In this document: one piece after another, positions 51,817-60,284 of the stretch | How the letters are laid out: each line of letters begins with the position of its first letter | How positions within the stretch are numbered: position 1 is the first letter of the stretch | Origin: Nocardia altamirensis NBRC 108246 | GTDB taxonomy: Bacteria; Actinomycetota; Actinomycetes; Mycobacteriales; Mycobacteriaceae | Length of the DNA stretch: 64,000 nucleotides | Assembly (NCBI RefSeq): GCF_001612685.1 | Contig: NZ_BDAY01000040.1 | Coordinates: 1-64,000, forward strand | Direction of reading: 5' to 3' | Position numbers and translations under genes: made by a program | Notes under the pieces: model-generated | Told to the model about the DNA's origin: nothing | Database searches by the model: none | Seen by the model: the letters and a program-made list of their open reading frames with translations, nothing else

Positions 51817-52994
51817 GACACCACCACCTGTACGGCCGGATCGAATTCCGGCACCGCGGGGGCGCCGCGATAGCGGACCGGGTCGCTGTCGGCGCCGTCG
51901 ATGCGCAATCGCACCGTGTAGGTTCCCGGACCGATCAAGGGGAACGTTGCGGTCACCGTGCTGAAGTCGTCGGGATCGGGCGGCGTGACCACCGTGGACG
52001 GCGCGGCCGACGCGGACCCGAGCAACACCGCGACCCGCTGGCCCTCGGCGATGCGCGGCCTGCACCGCACCGTCACGGCCACCGTCCCCGCAGGCACGGC
52101 CAACGGCGAGGTCACCTCGATGGTGGGGCCCAAGCCCATCGGCACGCTGTTGCTTGCCACCGTCGGCACGCCGACCCGCTCGGTCAGCGCCCGCACCTGA
52201 TAGAAGCCGCAGACCGCGCCTGCGTCGGCGGGCACGCGCACGCGGCGCTCCTGGTCGCCACCGGTCTCCGGCGCCGACACCAGCGGTGCGCTCAGCCGCG
52301 GATGGCTGAACTCCACGGTGCTCACCGCACCCAGGTTCGAGCCGATCATCCGCGCCGGTGCGCCGATCGTCGCGATCATCGCCCGCTCGGGGGCCAGCAT
52401 CGCGGTCAACACCGCGTCGCCGCCCGCCACCGCGGTCGGACCGCGCCGCAATACCGGCAGCGGCGAGCGCCGGTTGCGCGTGCTGTCGATGAGCACCACC
52501 GACACCTCGTAGGCGGTCGAAACCCGGTAGCTGGTGGCGAATCCGCTCCACAGTTCGAACATGTCGTGGTTCGACAACGGCAGCGGGGTGATCCGCAGCC
52601 GCTCCGGCTGCCGATCCAGCTCGCTGACCGGCTCGCCGTGGTTGGCGTCGACGATCTCCTGCCTGCCGAGCAACGTGTGATCGTGCAGGATGCTCATCGC
52701 CAAGCCGAGCACGCGATGCGCCGACGCCTCGTCCGGGCCGTAGGTGGTGATCAGGTAGTGCAACGTCAACGGCAAAGGCGGCCCGCCGGATTCGCCGGGA
52801 CGCAGGCCAACCGCGTCGCTGTTGCGGAACGCCGCCGACATGGGGGCGTTGTAGAGGAACAGATTCAGCTGCTCGTCCGCGGCCGCACCGTCGCGGGCCT
52901 TGTCCAACGGCAGCATCGTCACGTTCGGCGTCGCCGCGACCAGCAGAGTCTGCAAGGTCCTTGTCACCGCGGCGATGGCGTGTCCGTTGCTCAT
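51813..52994 (-). CDS. DUF4255 (Pvc16-like) cap/terminator protein
   Basis: A 393-residue protein. The N-terminal 190 residues are the DUF4255/Pvc16 domain (LFLYNAPMSAAFRN, PLPLTLHYLITTYG, HRVLGLAMSILHDH), which caps the distal end of the tube and sheath. The C-terminal half holds Ig-like repeats (GSNLGAVSTVEFSHPRLS; GTYTVRLRID). Its presence marks a complete, non-phage particle. Confidence 0.9.
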   Translation of the reverse strand: MSNGHAIAAVTRTLQTLLVAATPNVTMLPLDKARDGAAADEQLNLFLYNAPMSAAFRNSDAVGLRPGESGGPPLPLTLHYLITTYGPDEASAHRVLGLAMSILHDHTLLGRQEIVDANHGEPVSELDRQPERLRITPLPLSNHDMFELWSGFATSYRVSTAYEVSVVLIDSTRNRRSPLPVLRRGPTAVAGGDAVLTAMLAPERAMIATIGAPARMIGSNLGAVSTVEFSHPRLSAPLVSAPETGGDQERRVRVPADAGAVCGFYQVRALTERVGVPTVASNSVPMGLGPTIEVTSPLAVPAGTVAVTVRCRPRIAEGQRVAVLLGSASAAPSTVVTPPDPDDFSTVTATFPLIGPGTYTVRLRIDGADSDPVRYRGAPAVPEFDPAVQVVVS

Positions 52995-53734
52995 CGCGCC
53001 CCCCGTTGGTTCAGATAGTCGTCCAATCCGATGACCGCCGATCGCGTGGTCGACGCACGTGCGGGTGTTTCCTTCGCCGCCGTGCTGGCACGCACCTCGA
53101 TCCGGCCGATACTCACCTGCACCACCGGGTCGGCGGCACGCGCGACCGGGTCCGAAACTGATTGCGGCGCACGGCGGTCCATGCGGTCAGTGGATCGATG
53201 AGTGGCCGGCACCGGCACGTCGGGCAGTGGTGGCGACACCAGTGCGCCGCGTTCGTGCTCGGCGCGCGCAGGGGGCCGGGCGGCCGGTTCGGGCCGCGGC
53301 AGCTCGGACTCGTGGCCGAGACGACGTGGCGCGATCGGCTGCTCGGCCGAAACATGCTGCACAACAGTCACTGTCGGGGTATCTCTCGGTTCGCCTGCTG
53401 GTACTTGCGGTGCAGGTATCGGGACGCTCGGACGCAACGCGGGCGCGGTCGTGCGACGCTCGGCGCGGACCGGTTCCGGCTCACGTATCCGACTGTCCCG
53501 CACCACGATCGACGGCACTGGCGACGCGACTGCGGGCGCCGCAGTGCGCGGCGCCGTTGCGACCTCGACCTGCTCCGGCGCCGGCCGCTCGGCCGCGCGC
53601 ACCGGCGTCTCCACCTCGGTGTCGATATCGGGCCCGCTCATGCCGCCGGACTCGAAGCGGCCGACCGGACGCGGCCGCAGCCGCGGCGTCTCGGCCCGGC
53701 TGCTGGCGATCAACCCGCGCAAGCCCCCGGTCAT
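52991..53734 (-). CDS. Pro-rich eCIS linker-type protein, function unknown
   Basis: A 247-residue protein that is largely disordered: rich in Pro, Arg, Ala and Glu between residues 20 and 205. Only the C-terminus looks ordered, with VVQVSIGRIEVRA and the terminal GLDDYLNQRG, a pattern shared by eCIS proteins in this position. It could be a flexible adaptor or a substitute for a tape-measure segment; neither is shown. Coupled to its neighbours by ATGA overlaps. Confidence 0.75.
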   Translation of the reverse strand: MTGGLRGLIASSRAETPRLRPRPVGRFESGGMSGPDIDTEVETPVRAAERPAPEQVEVATAPRTAAPAVASPVPSIVVRDSRIREPEPVRAERRTTAPALRPSVPIPAPQVPAGEPRDTPTVTVVQHVSAEQPIAPRRLGHESELPRPEPAARPPARAEHERGALVSPPLPDVPVPATHRSTDRMDRRAPQSVSDPVARAADPVVQVSIGRIEVRASTAAKETPARASTTRSAVIGLDDYLNQRGAR

Positions 53735-54477
53735 GACGACCACCGGTGCGCGCCGGACAGCGACAGATACATCTGCCTGCGCCACGGGCTCAACGCGACG
53801 ATCGCATCCTCACTCCAGCCGAACGCCGTCGCCAGCGCGGCCACCTCCCACAGCACCCGCAGCGCCCAGCGATCGACCTCGTCCCACAGAAACGACGCGG
53901 GATCCAGCGAAAGTCGCACCGCGTCACCGCATTCGGGACAGGTCAAGGTCACCTCGATCACCGCGTCCGGGTCCGCCTCCGAAATCGCGGCGTCCACCGC
54001 GTCGGCGGTCTCCGCGGACAACTCCGCCAGCGACAGTTCCGCCGCGCCGGAGCGCAGCGACAACACACAGCGTTCGAGCAACTGCCGCGCCGCCTGCTCC
54101 ACCGGAAAATCGGCAAGCGCAACGAGATCCCGTCGCGTCGGCAACCGAAAACGCACATCAACCGCGCCGAACACGGCGGCGCCGACACCGGCGGGTTCGC
54201 CGACGGTCAACTCCGCCAACGGAATCGATGCCTCGAGTTGAGTGCCACAGTCCGGGCAGTCGGCCACCGCGTCGGCCGCGGCGCCGAACAACAACGCCCG
54301 CGCCCGCAGCAGCAACCGATTCAGTTCGCCTGGCGCGCACTCGTCGAGATCCCGGTCGTCCGCGCACATCAGCGCGAGCAACGGCAGCGGCCGATCCGCC
54401 GGATCGGCGCCGAGCCCCGACTCCCACGCATCGAGCAGCGCGGCGGTCGCAGGCACCCGGAGTGCAGTCGCAGTCAT
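53731..54477 (-). CDS. T4 baseplate hub assembly chaperone-like protein with zinc ribbon
   Basis: A 248-residue protein with two CPxCG knuckles (CPDCG and CPECG) suited to bind one zinc, and an aspartate-rich helical frame as in the T4 baseplate chaperone-like family found in contractile systems. It sits between the tube and the Pro-rich gene. ATG 54477 is preferred; GTG 54483 adds two residues. Confidence 0.78.
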   Translation of the reverse strand: MTATALRVPATAALLDAWESGLGADPADRPLPLLALMCADDRDLDECAPGELNRLLLRARALLFGAAADAVADCPDCGTQLEASIPLAELTVGEPAGVGAAVFGAVDVRFRLPTRRDLVALADFPVEQAARQLLERCVLSLRSGAAELSLAELSAETADAVDAAISEADPDAVIEVTLTCPECGDAVRLSLDPASFLWDEVDRWALRVLWEVAALATAFGWSEDAIVALSPWRRQMYLSLSGAHRWSS

Positions 54478-54484
54478 GGGCACA

Positions 54485-55000
54485 TCACGCCAACGTCGGC
54501 TCGGTCGGCTCCACCACGGTCAGATCCCGCTCCCAGCCCTCGTTCTCCAGCTTGATGTGCTGAATCGAGATGGCATTGGCATTGGCGTCGAAATCGGCGA
54601 CCGGCTGGAACTCCGAAACCCAGCAGCGATAGATCTTGTAGGTCAACGCGACCTGGCCGGCCTCGTTGTAGACCTCGAGCAGGATGTCCTTGCGGAAATC
54701 GGCAAGCGAGGTCTCCGCGCCGAGCCCGGCGCCGAAGCTCCACACCCGGTTCGCCCACCGCTCGAACTCCGGATCGTGGGTCACCCCGCGCTCCAAGGTG
54801 ATCGCGTCGAACTCGGTGCGCCCCGGCGACTTCCGGCTCGTCGAAGGATCGCCGCCATGGCGATGCTTGACTACCTCGGTGGTGCGCTTGAGCGCCGACA
54901 CCTTCGAGATTCCGGCGACATAGCGCCCATCCCACTTCACCCGGAACTTGAAGTTCTTGTACGGGTCGAAACGCAATGCGTTGACGGTGAACTCCGCCAT
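54485..55000 (-). CDS. inner tube protein (gp19/Hcp-like)
   Basis: A 171-residue tube protein. FKFRVKWDGRYVAGISKVSALKRTTEVV, the LERGVTHDPEFERWAN block and ILLEVYNEAGQVALTYKIYRCWVSEFQP are typical of the gp19-type tail tube family (Afp1/Afp5). It is the only tube gene seen here; Afp/PVC clusters usually have two or more. GGAGG precedes the ATG. Confidence 0.95.
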   Translation of the reverse strand: MAEFTVNALRFDPYKNFKFRVKWDGRYVAGISKVSALKRTTEVVKHRHGGDPSTSRKSPGRTEFDAITLERGVTHDPEFERWANRVWSFGAGLGAETSLADFRKDILLEVYNEAGQVALTYKIYRCWVSEFQPVADFDANANAISIQHIKLENEGWERDLTVVEPTEPTLA

Positions 55001-55029
55001 GACAGGTCCTCCAAACCTTTACGCAGGTA

Positions 55030-56640
55030 TCAGGCCGCGAGCTGACCGGCAATCTGCTGTAGCTGCACGATCACGAATTCGGCGGGCTTCAAGGGCGCGA
55101 AACCCACCACGATGTGCACGATTCCCTTGTTGATGTCGTCCTGGGTCGTTGTTTCCTTGTCGCACTTGACGAAGTACGCCTCGGTGGGCGTCTTGCCCTG
55201 AAAAGCGCCCTGCCGGAACAGGCTTTGCATGAACGCGCCGACATTCAGCCGGATCTGCGCCCACAGCGGTTCGTCGTTGGGCTCGAACACCACCCACTGC
55301 AAACCCCGATACAGGCTCTCCTCCAAGAACAACGCCGTGCGGCGCACAGGGACGTATTTGTATTCGTCCCCGGTCCGATCGGCGCCGCGCAGAGTGCGCG
55401 CGCCCCAGACCACTCGGCCGTGCACCGGGAATTGCCGTACGACGTTGATGCCCTCTTGATTGAGCACCCCGTTCTCGGCGTCGGTGAGGACGTCGGCGAG
55501 GCCGACCACACCGTTGAGGGAGGCGTCGATACCCGCCGCGGCCTTCCACACGCCGCGCTCGGCGTCGGTCCGGGCAAGCACACCAGCCAGTGCACCGCTG
55601 CCTGCGAACGGCTCGATAATGTTGTTGCGCAGCGGATTGGCTTGCAGCAGGCGGGGATAGAACACCGCAGCGTTACGCGCGGGCTTGCCGACGATATCCA
55701 ACTTCGCCAGTTCGGTCGCCGGATTCGTCATCAACCCGTTGTGCGACCAATCCGTCGGCGGATCGACAAGCAAGAATGCGCGGCGCTCGATGCAGTACGA
55801 CAAGATGTCCTTGTACACGACGGCATCGGTCAACGACGACGCCTTCTTTCCGAAGACACACACCATGTTGAACAGATCGATGTCCTCGAGCAGGTACTTG
55901 CCCGTGCGCAGGTTCCGATTTCCTTCGTAGGCGGCCTTGTCCAGCGGATCGCTGTCGTGCCCCTTCTCGGCTTCGGTCGCCACCCGCTTGGTCTTGGCGT
56001 CCAGCCATTCCGACTTGTTGGGATCCGTGGGATCCGGCGTCTTCTCGGGCACCGTCGCAGGCAGCGGCGTTGCTGAATCCAGAACGACCAGTGCCGATTC
56101 CGCGGCGAGCACCCGATCGATCCGGCGTGCGGTGTCCTCCACCGTCAGATTCAGGAAGGTCTCCAACGGACCGGTCGGGCCGAGGCGCACCCGCAGATTG
56201 AACAGATCCGCTTTGTCGACGCCCAGGTCGTCGGCAACCTCCTGATCGACCTTGTCGTCGACCCTGGCCAGCAGCGCATTGCCCCACGTCCCTGGGGAAT
56301 TCGCGAGCAACCCGACCTTCGTCGCCTCACCGATCTGCAGCCCGGCCGCCGGATTCTTCGTCGTGTCGCTCGGCGCTTTGTAGAGCCGGGCGATCACCGC
56401 GTTCGTACCACCGTTGAGGAAGAAATCGCGCACCGCGAACCCCATCGGATAGTTCACATCCAGATCGCCGTACTGACGCACGAAATCGGAATAGTTGAGT
56501 ACCCGGCCCGCCTTGGTGGTAGGCCCCTGCGGCGCCTGCCCGAGAAAGGCGGTGATCGATGTGGCGACACCGGTAATGGTGCGCACGCCACTGGAAATCT
56601 CCTCGATGTACACACCGGGGTAGGAAACTTGAACTGGCAT
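55030..56640 (-). CDS. contractile sheath protein
   Basis: A 536-residue sheath protein. The N-terminus PVQVSYPGVYIEEISSGVRTITGVATS and the C-terminal GLQWVVFEPNDEPLWAQIRLNVGAFMQSLFRQGAFQG with INKGIVHIVVGFAPLKPAEFVIVQLQQ are the hallmark blocks of tail sheath proteins. It forms the contracting outer cylinder. AAAGGAC precedes ATG 56640. There is one sheath gene, compared with three in Afp. Confidence 0.96.
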   Translation of the reverse strand: MPVQVSYPGVYIEEISSGVRTITGVATSITAFLGQAPQGPTTKAGRVLNYSDFVRQYGDLDVNYPMGFAVRDFFLNGGTNAVIARLYKAPSDTTKNPAAGLQIGEATKVGLLANSPGTWGNALLARVDDKVDQEVADDLGVDKADLFNLRVRLGPTGPLETFLNLTVEDTARRIDRVLAAESALVVLDSATPLPATVPEKTPDPTDPNKSEWLDAKTKRVATEAEKGHDSDPLDKAAYEGNRNLRTGKYLLEDIDLFNMVCVFGKKASSLTDAVVYKDILSYCIERRAFLLVDPPTDWSHNGLMTNPATELAKLDIVGKPARNAAVFYPRLLQANPLRNNIIEPFAGSGALAGVLARTDAERGVWKAAAGIDASLNGVVGLADVLTDAENGVLNQEGINVVRQFPVHGRVVWGARTLRGADRTGDEYKYVPVRRTALFLEESLYRGLQWVVFEPNDEPLWAQIRLNVGAFMQSLFRQGAFQGKTPTEAYFVKCDKETTTQDDINKGIVHIVVGFAPLKPAEFVIVQLQQIAGQLAA

Positions 56641-56662
56641 CGGGAAAGTCCTTTCGACTGTG

Positions 56663-57019
56663 CTAAACCAGCGGGTCTTGGTGGCCAAGCACCACCGCGC
56701 GTATCTGATCCGGACCGAGCGACCCGAGCCTGTGTGGGCACGGCCGCATCTGGTACATCCATGCCTCCCGCCCATCGGTCCGCACGCCGAGCAACGTCGG
56801 TCTGGTCGCCCTCGTCATCCGGTCGAGCAACCGGCCGCGCCAGGGATCGGTCACCCCGACGATGACCACGTCGTGACTCGACGCCCCCTCGACCGTCAGC
56901 TCTAGCTCCGAATCGTCGGAAAGCTGGTCGATGCGAACGTCTTCGTCGCCGGCGAAGGTGTCGGCGATGAGGTCGGCGAGCAGCCTCGGTAACTCGATGA
57001 GTGCAAGTCGAATGGGCAC
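56663..57019 (-). CDS. hypothetical protein between the regulator and the sheath gene
   Basis: A protein of about 118 residues read from GTG 57019. It starts PIRLALIELPRLLADLIADTF and contains VVIVGVTDPWRGRLLDRM, giving a receiver-like alternation of strands and helices but no phosphoacceptor aspartate in the usual context. Codon use is consistent with coding. The frame is open far upstream, so the start is uncertain, and no strong ribosome site is visible. It lies 22 nt before the sheath gene and may adjust expression or assembly of the system. Confidence 0.65.
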   Translation of the reverse strand: MPIRLALIELPRLLADLIADTFAGDEDVRIDQLSDDSELELTVEGASSHDVVIVGVTDPWRGRLLDRMTRATRPTLLGVRTDGREAWMYQMRPCPHRLGSLGPDQIRAVVLGHQDPLV

Positions 57020-57090
57020 CTGATAACCATCACTGCCACTCCCCCCTCTGGTAAATGAACCATCGGATCCATCTTTCGGTCCAGATGGAT

Positions 57091-57795
57091 TCAGATACCT
57101 GCCTGCGTTCGCCCCCGCATCACCGCGGCCGCATCGGCGCGACGGCGCACGCCGAGCTTCGAAAGCAGGCTGTGCACATGGTTTTTCACCGTCGGGATCT
57201 CGATGCACAGCTTCGTCGCGATATCTCGGTTGGAAAGGCCTAGTTCCACCAATTGCAGGATCTGGTTCTCCCGCTCGGTGAGGACTAGTTCCTTGCGTTC
57301 CGAACGGCCCTGATCCGCGAGCGCGGAAACCCGGCGCAACAACACCGCGGCGATGCGCGGCGAACACAGCGATTCACCGGCCAGCACGCTGTCGACCAAG
57401 TCGAGCAGATCGGCCAGCGACCCCGAGCGCAGGTGGTAACCGCGCACGCCGGCCTCCGCACATGCGACGATGCCGACCTCGTCCTCCTCGGACACACCGA
57501 GCACGATCAAACGGCTCTCCGGACTGTGCCTGCGCGCCGCCTGCATCACCGCACGACTGTCGGCAGAGGCCAGGTTCAACAGGATCACTTCGGGCGCCCG
57601 TTGACTCAACGCGCGCACCATCGATGCCGAATCATCCGCGGTGCGTACCGATCCGGTCGCGAACTCGCGCGCGATACTCGCAGCGAGCCCATCGCGATAC
57701 AACCGGCAATCGTCCACGATCAAAAGATCGGGGTCCGACCGCACCGGTCCCGAATGTTCACTCCACCCCAGTGGTATTTCGCCATTACTCTTCAT
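57091..57795 (-). CDS. atypical NarL/LuxR-type response regulator
   Basis: A 234-residue regulator. Residues 22-140 are a receiver domain with the acidic pair D28-D29, but the phosphoacceptor aspartate is replaced by asparagine (N74 in VILLNLASADS), the conserved Ser/Thr by G100 and the conserved lysine by R123. Residues 171-225 are a LuxR helix-turn-helix (LTERENQILQLVELGLSNRD, TVKNHVHSLLSKLGV). It should therefore act without phosphorylation, for example by ligand or protein binding. It is the first gene before the eCIS operon and its likely controller. ATG 57795 has no clear ribosome site. Confidence 0.9.
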   Translation of the reverse strand: MKSNGEIPLGWSEHSGPVRSDPDLLIVDDCRLYRDGLAASIAREFATGSVRTADDSASMVRALSQRAPEVILLNLASADSRAVMQAARRHSPESRLIVLGVSEEDEVGIVACAEAGVRGYHLRSGSLADLLDLVDSVLAGESLCSPRIAAVLLRRVSALADQGRSERKELVLTERENQILQLVELGLSNRDIATKLCIEIPTVKNHVHSLLSKLGVRRRADAAAVMRGRTQAGI

Positions 57796-58154
57796 GCCGC
57801 GCTCTCACCGTGCAGAAAGTATCTACATCCGCCGGAAACACTCGGGCACCACACACCGCCGAGATTTCTATTGTTCTGCTTCCGCCACCCCTGGTCATGA
57901 GTATCGGGCTACTCAATTTCGAGAGCCCCACCGTGCACCCCGCCCACGATGCCCACAGCCCGGGGAAAGCGAACGGATCCCGATCGCATCGCGCCCAGTT
58001 TTTCCATGGTCAGCTGCAATCCTGCCCACCTCGCCCGGCAGCTGTACACGGACCGATCCGCCCAGCGAACCGCGGCCTGCTGAGCCGCGGGACGACTGAT
58101 GTCACGGTGCGGAAGTTCGCGCCAGAACCGCCTTCGCGGCATACCGTGAGCCTC
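57796..58154. promoter_or_regulatory. divergent intergenic region
   Basis: About 360 nt between the eCIS regulator and the rightward LLM oxidoreductase gene. It must hold both promoters. I saw no clear -35/-10 pair, riboswitch or long repeat. Confidence 0.5.
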
Positions 58155-59021
58155 ATGATTGAACCAACGCCCAACGGCGCGAAGCTCTTCGAGCCCGCGA
58201 CCGCGCTGCGCTCCGCACTCTGGCTTCCGGTGTTCGACGAACTCGCCGACCCCGTGGTGATCACGCGGTTGGCGGTCGAAGCGGAAGAGGCCGGATGGGA
58301 CGGCGTGTTCCTCTGGGACCACCTGCGCTGGCAAGCGCCCGTGCGGCAGGTAGCCGACCCGTGGATCACGCTGGCGGCGATCGCCACCGCCACCGAACGC
58401 CTGCGGCTCGGCCCCATGATCACGCCGCTCGCCAGACGCAGGCCAACCAAAGTAGCCAAGGAGACCGCGACGCTGGACCGGCTCAGCGGCGGACGCCTCA
58501 CCCTCGGCGTCGGATTGGGCAGCGACCGGTTCGGCTCCGAGCTGTCCAAGACCGGCGAATCGCTCGACGATCGGCGACGCGGGCAGATGCTCGACGAGTC
58601 ACTGGAGATCCTCACCGCCGCATGGTCCGGTCAGCCCGTGCACCACCGCGGCGAACACTACGTCGTCGACGACATCGAATTCCTTCCCCGGCCGATACAA
58701 CAACCAGGCGTGCCCGTATGGGTCGGCGGATTCCCGGGCAAGGTCGCGCCGATGCGCCGGGCAGCCAAATACGACGGCTTCTTCCCCGTCAACCTCGAAC
58801 ACCCCGATCAGGTCGCCGAAGTCGCCGCCACCCTCACCGACCTCCGCCAAGACACCACAACGCCGTACGACATCGCCGTCGCCTTCCCACCAGGAACCGA
58901 CCTCGCACCCTACGTAGCAGCAGGCGCCACCTGGTGGATGGCAGAGTTTCCGCCCGGCGTCGCACTGGACCAGGTGCGCGGCGCGCTCCGCGACGGCCCG
59001 CCGGTGCACACAGTTCGGTGA
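58155..59021 (+). CDS. LLM class F420-dependent oxidoreductase
   Basis: A 288-residue luciferase-like TIM-barrel protein. LADPVVITRLAVEAEEAGWDGVFLWDHLRW, the TERLRLGPMITPLARRRPTKVAKETATLDRLSGGRLTLGVGLGS block and PVWVGGFPG are the standard landmarks of this family, mostly F420-dependent in actinomycetes. Substrate unknown. The start at ATG 58155 fits the family length; GTG 58146 is an alternative, and the longer open frame upstream to 57462 is not coding. Confidence 0.9.
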   Translation: MIEPTPNGAKLFEPATALRSALWLPVFDELADPVVITRLAVEAEEAGWDGVFLWDHLRWQAPVRQVADPWITLAAIATATERLRLGPMITPLARRRPTKVAKETATLDRLSGGRLTLGVGLGSDRFGSELSKTGESLDDRRRGQMLDESLEILTAAWSGQPVHHRGEHYVVDDIEFLPRPIQQPGVPVWVGGFPGKVAPMRRAAKYDGFFPVNLEHPDQVAEVAATLTDLRQDTTTPYDIAVAFPPGTDLAPYVAAGATWWMAEFPPGVALDQVRGALRDGPPVHTVR

Positions 59022-59079
59022 TCACGAGCGGTCGCGCATCGGCTAGTTCGCGTTCGGTGCGGTGGTGTTGACTTGAAGC

Positions 59080-59733
59080 TCAGGCGACCGGATCGTGCCG
59101 GGTCCACGGCTGGCCGACGGCGGAGCGGGTTCCTTGCGCGGTCGGGACGAGGTCGAGCACATCCATCAAGGTCGGGTCCTCGTCGATGGCGTGGTGCAGG
59201 TGCCCGATGTGGCCCTCGTTCCCAGCGTCGGTCGGCCCGATCAGCTGCCACATTCCGTCGTCATCGTGGGTGACGAACAGGATCGGCTCCTGCTTCTTGA
59301 AGACCTCGCCAGTCTGTATGCATCGCGTGCCCAGCAGCCAGTGCTGCATCCACCAAGCCCGCGGATCGCGTTCCATCACCAGGTCGACCACCCACCAGAT
59401 GAACGGCAGGTCCCCGTGGGCGCGCGCCTGCTCGGCGGTCAGATCCGGACCGCCCTCCGGCACCTGCTCGAACGGCTCGTCCACCAGCGCGCAGGCATGC
59501 GAATCCTCGTGACAGAAAACTTCGGCGTGGAACGTGCCACCACCCGGGTTCCCAGCGCCGATGCCAACACTCAACCGCCCAACGTGCGGGTCCGAGCCGG
59601 TCGTCCAACCGATGGCATACGACGCGAGTTCGCCTCCCGGACCGACGAACTCACCGAACGCCCGCCGATCCATCCCGCTCACATCCGGCGTCGCCACCTC
59701 GAGCAACCGACCCGCCACCACTCGCACATCCAC
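59080..59733 (-). CDS. hypothetical protein
   Basis: A 217-residue soluble protein I cannot assign. It has a WTTGSDPHVGRLSVGIG beta segment, a Trp-rich middle (FIWWVVDLVMERDPRAWWMQHW) and a histidine-rich C-terminal region (GHIGHLHHAIDEDP) ending in AQGTRSAVGQPWTR. No signal peptide. GTG 59733 is the only upstream start fitting the frame. It is convergent with the LLM gene. Confidence 0.72.
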   Translation of the reverse strand: MDVRVVAGRLLEVATPDVSGMDRRAFGEFVGPGGELASYAIGWTTGSDPHVGRLSVGIGAGNPGGGTFHAEVFCHEDSHACALVDEPFEQVPEGGPDLTAEQARAHGDLPFIWWVVDLVMERDPRAWWMQHWLLGTRCIQTGEVFKKQEPILFVTHDDDGMWQLIGPTDAGNEGHIGHLHHAIDEDPTLMDVLDLVPTAQGTRSAVGQPWTRHDPVA

Positions 59734-59837
59734 GCGCCGACCCTAGCCCGACCAGCCCACCTCCCCCAATCCGCCTTGTCCGGAGAGGATCTGACTATCA
59801 AAGTTGGCCGGGCATTCAGACTCTGAGTTGCGGGGGA

Positions 59838-60197
59838 CTACAACGCATCGTCCTGGGTGGCTCGGGAGAAGGAGTATTCCCGTTCGACTCGGGCGACTTC
59901 GACCGTATAGCTCTGGTACCAAAGCTCTTTGCCGAGGCGTTGTGCCTCGAGGTGCTCCAGGTCGGCCTTCCAGGCGCGGATGGATTCCTCGTCGCGGTAG
60001 TAGATGATCGACAGGTCTCGGCCCTCGCTGTCGCTCATGCCTTGCCTGCCGAGGTAGCCCGGTTGCTTGGTGCCGAGTTCGGTCATGCGGGTGGACATTT
60101 CCCGATAGTCGGGAGTTTCCTCGCCTCGGAGTTGCGTGGTGATGATCACGGCGTAGTAGGGCGGCTGGGGGCGGCCGAGCGAGGGCGAAGATTCCAC
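59838..60197 (-). CDS. antibiotic biosynthesis monooxygenase (ABM) domain protein
   Basis: A 119-residue dimeric alpha-beta barrel protein: YYAVIITTQLRG, QPGYLGRQGMSDSEGRDLSIIYYRDEESIRAWK and the C-terminal YQSYTVEVARVEREYSF make up one ABM fold. Such small proteins degrade heme or oxidise quinones, or are simply signal-like stress proteins; the substrate here is unknown. It starts at GTG 60197. Confidence 0.85.
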   Translation of the reverse strand: MESSPSLGRPQPPYYAVIITTQLRGEETPDYREMSTRMTELGTKQPGYLGRQGMSDSEGRDLSIIYYRDEESIRAWKADLEHLEAQRLGKELWYQSYTVEVARVEREYSFSRATQDDAL

Positions 60198-60243
60198 GGT
60201 GGCGAATCTAGCGGAGACGGCCCTGCTAGCTGAGCGGGGGCGA

Positions 60244-60277
60244 ATCCCTGCCCCGGCATCGGATCCGGGGCAGGGAT
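60244..60277 (-). terminator. hairpin terminator of the lumazine synthase gene
   Basis: A perfect 13-bp stem (60244-60256 with 60265-60277) with an 8-nt loop, 8 nt after the ribH stop codon on the minus strand. No T-tract follows, so it is an actinomycete-style hairpin terminator. Confidence 0.75.
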
Positions 60278-60284
60278 GGGTGCG

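Noticed and set aside
33776..57019. A prophage remnant as explanation for the tail genes
   Set aside because: No head, portal, terminase, lysis or integrase genes; AAA+ ATPase, Pvc16-like cap, DUF6519 and DUF4157 genes mark an eCIS.
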